Shown here one piece after another: positions 59,699 to 64,000 of a stretch of DNA of 64,000 nucleotides. Position 1 is the first letter of the stretch, and each line of letters opens with the position of its first letter. A program made the position numbers and the translations under genes. This stretch comes from Mariprofundus sp. (lineage in GTDB: Bacteria > Pseudomonadota > Zetaproteobacteria > Mariprofundales > Mariprofundaceae), in the NCBI GenBank assembly GCA_021772835.1, contig JAJFLE010000068.1, positions 1 through 64,000 of the forward strand, given 5' to 3'. The notes under the pieces were generated by a model. The model was not told the origin of the DNA. It searched no databases and saw only the letters and a list, made by a program, of their open reading frames with translations.

Positions 59699-59725
59699 AT
59701 CTCCCCCTCTTCAGGAGGGGGAGAT
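59699..59725 (+). terminator. Hairpin after flagellin, lacking a T run
   Basis: ATCTCCCCCT and AGGGGGAGAT form a perfect 10-bp stem, with no U-tract afterwards. It may attenuate transcription into flaG-fliD, or protect the flagellin mRNA 3' end, more than terminate fully. Confidence 0.55.
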
Positions 59726-59756
59726 AAACCCATCATAAGGTAAAGGAGGATAAGTC

Positions 59757-60137
59757 ATGGCTGCAATTGAACACATACAACCAAGTCCTGTTCTCTCTTC
59801 ACCGAATATGGGTACTGCAGGAGTTCGGCCAGGGAGCCAAACCACTAGAGTCCCCGTCTCGGCTGAGCAGAGTACACAGCAAAAGGATGTGCAGGTTGCC
59901 GAAAAACAGGTTTCCCAGGAGGAGCTGAAAAAGGTGGTCTCAGATGCAAATGTTGAAATGTCTCATTCCAACGAGTCCATTACTTTCGGTTACGAAGAAA
60001 AACTTGGAATGCTGTATGTTCAGGTAACTGACAGTGACAGCGGAGAGGTTGTTCGTGAGATTCCGTCCAAGGAATTTATAGCACATCGTATCGCAATGCG
60101 TGAAATGATCGGGCTGCTGCTCGATACACAGGCCTAG
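59757..60137 (+). CDS. flaG: FlaG protein
   Basis: A 126-residue protein of the FlaG family, which influences filament length. The N-terminal 60 residues are variable, and the C-terminal domain has the FlaG pattern ESITFGYEEKLGMLYVQVTD, SGEVVREIPSKEFI and ending in LLLDTQA. AAAGGAGGA precedes the start. It lies 2 bases before fliD, so the two are coupled. Confidence 0.9.
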   Translation: MAAIEHIQPSPVLSSPNMGTAGVRPGSQTTRVPVSAEQSTQQKDVQVAEKQVSQEELKKVVSDANVEMSHSNESITFGYEEKLGMLYVQVTDSDSGEVVREIPSKEFIAHRIAMREMIGLLLDTQA

Positions 60138-60139
60138 TC

Positions 60140-62482
60140 ATGGCAAATACCATTTCCAGTCTGGTTACAGGCGTTGCGGGTTTTGATACGACAGCAGCTG
60201 TAGATGGGTTGCTGTCGTTTCATAAACTGGCAATTTCCCAGGCACAGCGTAAACAGGATAATGAGCTGATTAAGCAGGACGCACTGAATAATATTCGTGA
60301 TGCACTGTCCAGCTTCCGTAGTACGGCCACAGGGTTGGCCAGTAAAAATGATTTTTTCGGTTACACTGCGAGTTTAAGCAGCAATTCAGCGGCAGTTCCA
60401 GCCAGCACGTTGCTCGATGTCAGCGGTAGTAATTCAGTTTCAGCCGGCCAGCACTCGATTGTTGTGCAGCAGCTGGCACAGGCACAGCGTCTCGCATCAT
60501 CCGTGGCAGTCAAGGACAATACAGGCACCGTAGCCAGCAGCGATACCATTGCGCTGAGTCTTGCTGGCAGCTTCCAGATTGAGGGCGCAACCATCACCGT
60601 GAATGCCGGTGATTCTCTGCAGGAGATTGCAGCCAGTATCAATCAGGCCAACACCGGTGCTACGGCTACAGGCGTTAGTGCATCGGTGGTCAAGGTGGCT
60701 AGTAACGACTATCGACTTACACTGGTTGCTGATGCGACGGGCGCGACAGGTTTCACATTGAGTGGAGCAGACCTCGATGCTGCAGGAACGCTGAATGCTC
60801 TGCAGATGGGGGCTACCGGACAGGCAAATCAGCATCAGGTGGTACTAACGGCCAAGGATGCACTGATCGCCATCGATGGACTGACAGTCACACGCAGCAG
60901 CAACTCCATATCCGATGTGCTCTCAGGCGTGACGTTGAGTCTCAAACAGGCTGACCCTACGGTAACCGTCAACATGACCATCGATGTGGACCAGCAGGCA
61001 TTAAGAGATAATGTTCAGGCTTTTGTTGATGGTTATAATCAAGTACAGGGTCTTATTAATGAACAGTTTACTTTTGATGAAGCCACACAATCAAGCGGCC
61101 CTCTGTCCGGTGAAGCACTCATCAGGAATTTGCAGACTTCTCTGGCCTCGACGATGCTGCAGACCGTGCCAGGCCTGCCTTCGGACCGCAACAATCTGGT
61201 CAAGATAGGTGTCGAACTGGATCAGAGCGGCCAGTTGTTGATTAATGAGAAGTTGTTTGCACCCATTCTTGCCAGCGATCCGGATTCGATACGTGGTCTT
61301 TTTGTAGCGAGCGGAAGCAGCAGCGACTCTTCATTGCAGTTTCTTGTGCATGGAGACAATACTACATCGGGTGTCTACTCGGTTAATGTAACGCAGGCCG
61401 CGACGCAGGCGATGGTAACCGGCTCTGCTGATCTGACGGTCGCTCTGGCTTCCAACCAGACGGTTACGCTGACTGAAACGAACAGCGCTCGCCAGGCAGT
61501 GGTAAACCTGACTGCCGGTCAGACACAGGCCGGTATTATTTCGGCACTAAACACCGAGTTTCAGCGGGTAGCTACTGAGCAGCACCTTCTCAGTACTGCA
61601 TTGACGGTTGGCGGTTCTCCGGCATCCGGATCTAGTACCTTTAATGATCTTGCGCTTGGTGTCACTGCCGGTGACAGCATTACGATTTCCGGAACGTCGC
61701 GTACAGGTGCGGCGATTAATTACAGCTATAGTGTGCTTGATCCTGCTACGGATTCTGTTTCCGGCTTGCTATCAGCGATTCAGGTTGCTTTTAACCAGCA
61801 GGTGGTTGCCTCACTGGATGTGAACGGAAAGGTGCAGTTAACGGATATCCAGTCAGGCGATAGCCAGCTTGCCGTTTCTCTGACTGCCAATAATGAAGGA
61901 GGGGGCACACTCTCTTTTGGTTCGGATACGGTTGTGACTGAAGGACGTTATGCCATGAATCTTGAGGCACTTGTATCAGGAAATGGTGTGACCATTCAAT
62001 CGGCAAGCTTTGGTTCCAGTACCGGTTTCTCCATTGCCCAAAGCGTTGATGGCCTTGGTATAGTTGATCAGAGCTTAACCGGCCTTGATGTTGCCGGAAC
62101 AATCAACGGCCTTGCCGCAACAGGTAAGGGGCAGTTATTGCAGGGTAGCGATGGCATCGTTGATGGCATGGGCGTTTATTACAGCGGCACAACAACCGGT
62201 GTTAAAGATCTGACTGTCGGCATTGGTATTGGTGCCAGATTTGATGGGTTGCTCTCCCTGTTTACCAATCCAATTACCGGTCTCTTCCAAAACAGGGTGT
62301 CGAGCAGTCAGGATGTCTATGCAACGTTGAACGATCGCATTACTGCCCTGGAAAGCCAGATGGAACAGCAGCGCGAAATACTGACCGGCCAGTTCGCCCG
62401 GATGCAGCAGGTGCTTGGCAGTTTACAGAGTACTGGAAATTTCCTGACACAGCAGGTTGATGCGCAAAATGCAAGGCGATAG
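60140..62482 (+). CDS. fliD: Flagellar filament cap FliD
   Basis: Caps the filament tip and helps flagellin to fold. The 780 residues exceed E. coli FliD (468) and many others, owing to added repeats in the central part. The N-terminal FliD domain is clear (SSLVTGVAGFDTTAAVDGLL, then QRKQDNELIKQDALNNIRDAL), as is the C-terminal domain (GIGARFDGLLSLF, then ITALESQMEQQREILTGQF, QQVLGSLQSTGNFL). The middle holds flagellin-hook-like IN motif elements with Ser/Thr-rich segments, which could be modified like flagellin (inference). Confidence 0.93.
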   Translation: MANTISSLVTGVAGFDTTAAVDGLLSFHKLAISQAQRKQDNELIKQDALNNIRDALSSFRSTATGLASKNDFFGYTASLSSNSAAVPASTLLDVSGSNSVSAGQHSIVVQQLAQAQRLASSVAVKDNTGTVASSDTIALSLAGSFQIEGATITVNAGDSLQEIAASINQANTGATATGVSASVVKVASNDYRLTLVADATGATGFTLSGADLDAAGTLNALQMGATGQANQHQVVLTAKDALIAIDGLTVTRSSNSISDVLSGVTLSLKQADPTVTVNMTIDVDQQALRDNVQAFVDGYNQVQGLINEQFTFDEATQSSGPLSGEALIRNLQTSLASTMLQTVPGLPSDRNNLVKIGVELDQSGQLLINEKLFAPILASDPDSIRGLFVASGSSSDSSLQFLVHGDNTTSGVYSVNVTQAATQAMVTGSADLTVALASNQTVTLTETNSARQAVVNLTAGQTQAGIISALNTEFQRVATEQHLLSTALTVGGSPASGSSTFNDLALGVTAGDSITISGTSRTGAAINYSYSVLDPATDSVSGLLSAIQVAFNQQVVASLDVNGKVQLTDIQSGDSQLAVSLTANNEGGGTLSFGSDTVVTEGRYAMNLEALVSGNGVTIQSASFGSSTGFSIAQSVDGLGIVDQSLTGLDVAGTINGLAATGKGQLLQGSDGIVDGMGVYYSGTTTGVKDLTVGIGIGARFDGLLSLFTNPITGLFQNRVSSSQDVYATLNDRITALESQMEQQREILTGQFARMQQVLGSLQSTGNFLTQQVDAQNARR

Positions 62483-62584
62483 GAGATAAACTGTCGTTTT
62501 AAACTTCATTTTCTGAACAGAAACGCGATAAATATATTGACGATGAACGTCAGCTATACCGTAATATAAATGCAAGGAGGCACT

Positions 62585-63028
62585 ATGACAGGTTTTAAGG
62601 CATATAAAGGAAATCAGGTTGAAGGGGCAGGGCCACTGGGGCTTGTTCTGTTGACCTATGATGCACTCAACAAGTCATTGGGTCGTACACGCCTGGCTAT
62701 CGAATCAGGCGATTTTTGCCAGGAGGGAGAGCATACAGGTCGTGCTTTGGAGGCATTGATTGAGCTCACTACAGCTCTCAATATGGAAGAGGGTGGAGAT
62801 GTCGCCACAAATCTGGCGCGTATCTACGGATATATGATGGATACCCTGATGCAAAAGATGTGTTCAGGCTCGACAGATGCTGTGAATGAGGTGATGAACC
62901 TTACCCTTACTTTGCGTGAAGGCTGGCAGGAGTTGGCTGATCAGCAGAAACAAAAGCTTCAACCGCGCGCAGTTCGCCCTCAGGTGGCCGTTAATGTGAA
63001 TCAAGCGAACATGGCATATGGGCTGTGA
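62585..63028 (+). CDS. fliS: Flagellin chaperone FliS (copy 1)
   Basis: Binds the flagellin C-terminus to prevent early polymerisation; 147 residues. Seen: NQVEGAGPLGLVLLTYDALN (helix 1), EHTGRALEALIELTTALNMEEGG and ARIYGYMMDTLMQKM. Start at 62585 after AAGGAGG; a start 5 codons earlier lies in the ribosome site. The tail from about 130 to 147 is variable. The next gene overlaps its stop. Confidence 0.93.
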   Translation: MTGFKAYKGNQVEGAGPLGLVLLTYDALNKSLGRTRLAIESGDFCQEGEHTGRALEALIELTTALNMEEGGDVATNLARIYGYMMDTLMQKMCSGSTDAVNEVMNLTLTLREGWQELADQQKQKLQPRAVRPQVAVNVNQANMAYGL

Positions 63029-63357
63029 AAAAGCAGCATGACCCTGTTCAGGAGCAGATCAACAGCTGTCTGATAGCGCTGCATGCTTTGAATCGTTGCA
63101 TTCGAGGGAAAAAGTGGACTCACTTAAGTGAAAGGGAGCTTGTTCTCAACCAGGAAGTGGAGCGGCTAAAAGTCGCTGTTGACGGAAGTTCGGTGCTTGA
63201 TCACGACATCGTTTCGCAGTTGGGTCAGTTTAATATCCACCTGCGGCGCACACAACGCCAGTTGTTCACTCAGATGAGTATGGTTGGATCCGATATTGAA
63301 TCTCTCGGAAAGGGGTTGAGAAAGGTTGCCTTGATTAGAGAGGCCCTTGAAAGCTAG
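63025..63357 (+). CDS. FliT-like flagellar protein
   Basis: A 110-residue helical protein that starts with GTG overlapping the fliS stop (GTGA). It has a coiled-coil character (ERELVLNQEVERLKVAVDG, then HLRRTQRQLFTQMSM). No clear FliT signature, but size, position after fliS and helical content match the FliT-type chaperones. Function inferred from position only. Confidence 0.6.
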   Translation: MKKQHDPVQEQINSCLIALHALNRCIRGKKWTHLSERELVLNQEVERLKVAVDGSSVLDHDIVSQLGQFNIHLRRTQRQLFTQMSMVGSDIESLGKGLRKVALIREALES

Positions 63358-63871
63358 GGATTCCGGAAAAGTGCCAGAGTGTATGCCGAGAAAAAATCGC
63401 ATGGCTGTCTTTTGTATTGATTATTGGCAGGAGCGAGTCCATCAGCATCGTCATAAACGTGGCGTGAAACGCACAAGGCCGCGAACGGCCTGAGTCATAA
63501 GCGGATCGTAGCTATGCCGTTTTTGGATGTTTGTATCGGTCATGCTGCTAACGCGGTCAACACGATTTGGAACTCCAGAATCTGTTTGTCATGCATATCT
63601 CCTGGATTTGCACCCCCGCTCATAGGCGCTGAAGCATCATCATTTCCCTGATCATATGATGAATGAGATATGCCATACCGGTGTCATCCTGAATCTCTGC
63701 TTTTTCCGGATTGGACAAACGTCAGAAGAATCATGTGGTTGGTGTTGCGTTGCCGTTGCCAAAAATAAATTCACATTTTCCCTTTAGTTCGGCGTTTTTA
63801 TTTCGATAGATATATATACACGCAAAACAGCACGAGGATCGTAGCTGATTAAATCCAGCAGGGAGGCAGCA
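63358..63871. other. Intergenic region before the second fliS
   Basis: 514 bases without a convincing gene. A small hairpin AGGCCG-CGAA-CGGCCT lies at 63476-63491. A protein-like frame of about 33 codons on the minus strand (about 63620-63718; QDDTGMAYLIHHMIREMMM) lacks start and ribosome signals and may be a gene remnant. A sigma-28-like promoter is near its 3' end. Confidence 0.45.
63783..63809 (+). promoter_or_regulatory. Possible sigma-28-like promoter of the second fliS
   Basis: TTTA, 15 bases, TTCGATAG; weaker than the flagellin promoters but with the same spacing. The start codon is 63 bases downstream. Confidence 0.35.
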
Positions 63872-64000
63872 ATGACAGCATATAAAGCATATCAGGGACA
63901 TCAGGTTGATGGGGCAGGGCCATTGGGGCTCGTTCTGTTGACCTATGAAGCATTATACAAGTCATTGGGACAAGCGAGGATGGCTATCATGGCTGGCGAT
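63872..64000 (+). CDS. Flagellin chaperone FliS (copy 2, cut by the window end)
   Basis: The first 43 codons of a second FliS. GHQVDGAGPLGLVLLTYEAL is nearly identical to copy 1 (NQVEGAGPLGLVLLTYDAL), including the surrounding codons, so it is a recent paralogue. GGGAGG precedes the start. The 3' end lies outside the window. Confidence 0.85.
   Translation, partial: MTAYKAYQGHQVDGAGPLGLVLLTYEALYKSLGQARMAIMAGD

Noticed and set aside
62500-62540. Sigma-28 promoter before the first fliS (CGCGATAA near 62524)
   Set aside because: The nearest TAAA is 19 bases away instead of 15-16, and no other -35 fits; spacing is wrong.
1-64000. CRISPR arrays, tRNA or rRNA genes
   Set aside because: No regularly spaced repeats or TTCGA-type T-loop/cloverleaf patterns were found by eye; a tRNAscan or Infernal run would be needed to exclude divergent ones.

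Overview
The window reads as the chromosome of a Gram-negative, flagellated proteobacterium. Its gene content (a complete RegB/RegA redox sensor pair, pyrophosphate-dependent phosphofructokinase, glycogen storage genes, TonB, and an O-GlcNAc-transferase-like flagellin modification island) would suit a microaerophilic zetaproteobacterium such as Mariprofundus. That assignment is inference from gene content, not a database match.

Layout. 1-2.9 kb: the start of glpX (cut by the window edge), an inositol-phosphatase family gene and PPi-phosphofructokinase. 3.0-9.1 kb: a DUF5610 gene behind a sigma-28-like promoter, a GAF/HD-GYP c-di-GMP phosphodiesterase, a patatin-like remnant, an RMD1/YagE protein, a small beta-sandwich protein, an NAD(P)-binding protein and a DUF2817 metallopeptidase. 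9.1-11.7 kb: a two-gene operon of a GNAT/papain-fold (C39-like) fusion and a RimK-type ATP-grasp ligase. 12.1-14.0 kb: regB-regA. 14.0-15.7 kb: an accessory patch with two cassette-like genes separated by an attC-like site, next to a decayed transposase end. 15.7-19.1 kb: an apparent exbB/exbD deletion fusion, tonB, and a cytochrome b plus formylglycine-generating-enzyme-like pair. 19.2-26.7 kb: glgP, then yigZ, a ROK glucokinase and glgA on the other strand, then pgi. 26.7-30.2 kb: an orphan ribbon-helix-helix protein, two PD40 beta-propeller proteins, and an ECF sigma factor with its zinc-finger anti-sigma factor. 30.3-36.5 kb: a multi-hairpin element, murI, queD, and the tgt-yajC-secD-secF operon. 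36.5-45.5 kb: paired membrane paralogues, aat, a nitrilase-family amidase, a DnaA-box-rich spacer, trmL, cytosine deaminase, trxA, a MidA-like methyltransferase, an rlmD-like gene and an orphan peptide-binding lipoprotein. 45.6-47.8 kb: a second accessory patch with an HNH endonuclease and a REP-type tyrosine transposase that has destroyed a methyltransferase gene. 48.1-49.3 kb: mnmA. 49.3-64 kb: a motility region.

The motility region is the most distinctive part. Four TPR-headed proteins carry different enzymatic tails: sulfotransferase, SGNH-like domain, OGT fused to a methyltransferase, and OGT alone. They lie directly upstream of flagellin, flaG, fliD, fliS, a FliT-like gene and a second fliS. 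Several sites of the form TAAA-N15/16-nCGATAn mark flagellin (twice, in a tandem duplication), the 49.3 kb gene, DUF5610 and the second fliS. These fit a common sigma-28 (FliA) regulon.

The central-metabolism genes form a coherent storage/mobilisation set. PPi-PFK and GlpX act at the fructose-6-P/fructose-1,6-bisP step, Pgi links it to glucose-6-P, GlgA builds glycogen, GlgP degrades it, and the ROK kinase recovers free glucose. The accessory patches at 14-15.6 kb and 45.6-47.8 kb share related transposase ends and a common boundary word, so they probably arose through related mobile elements.
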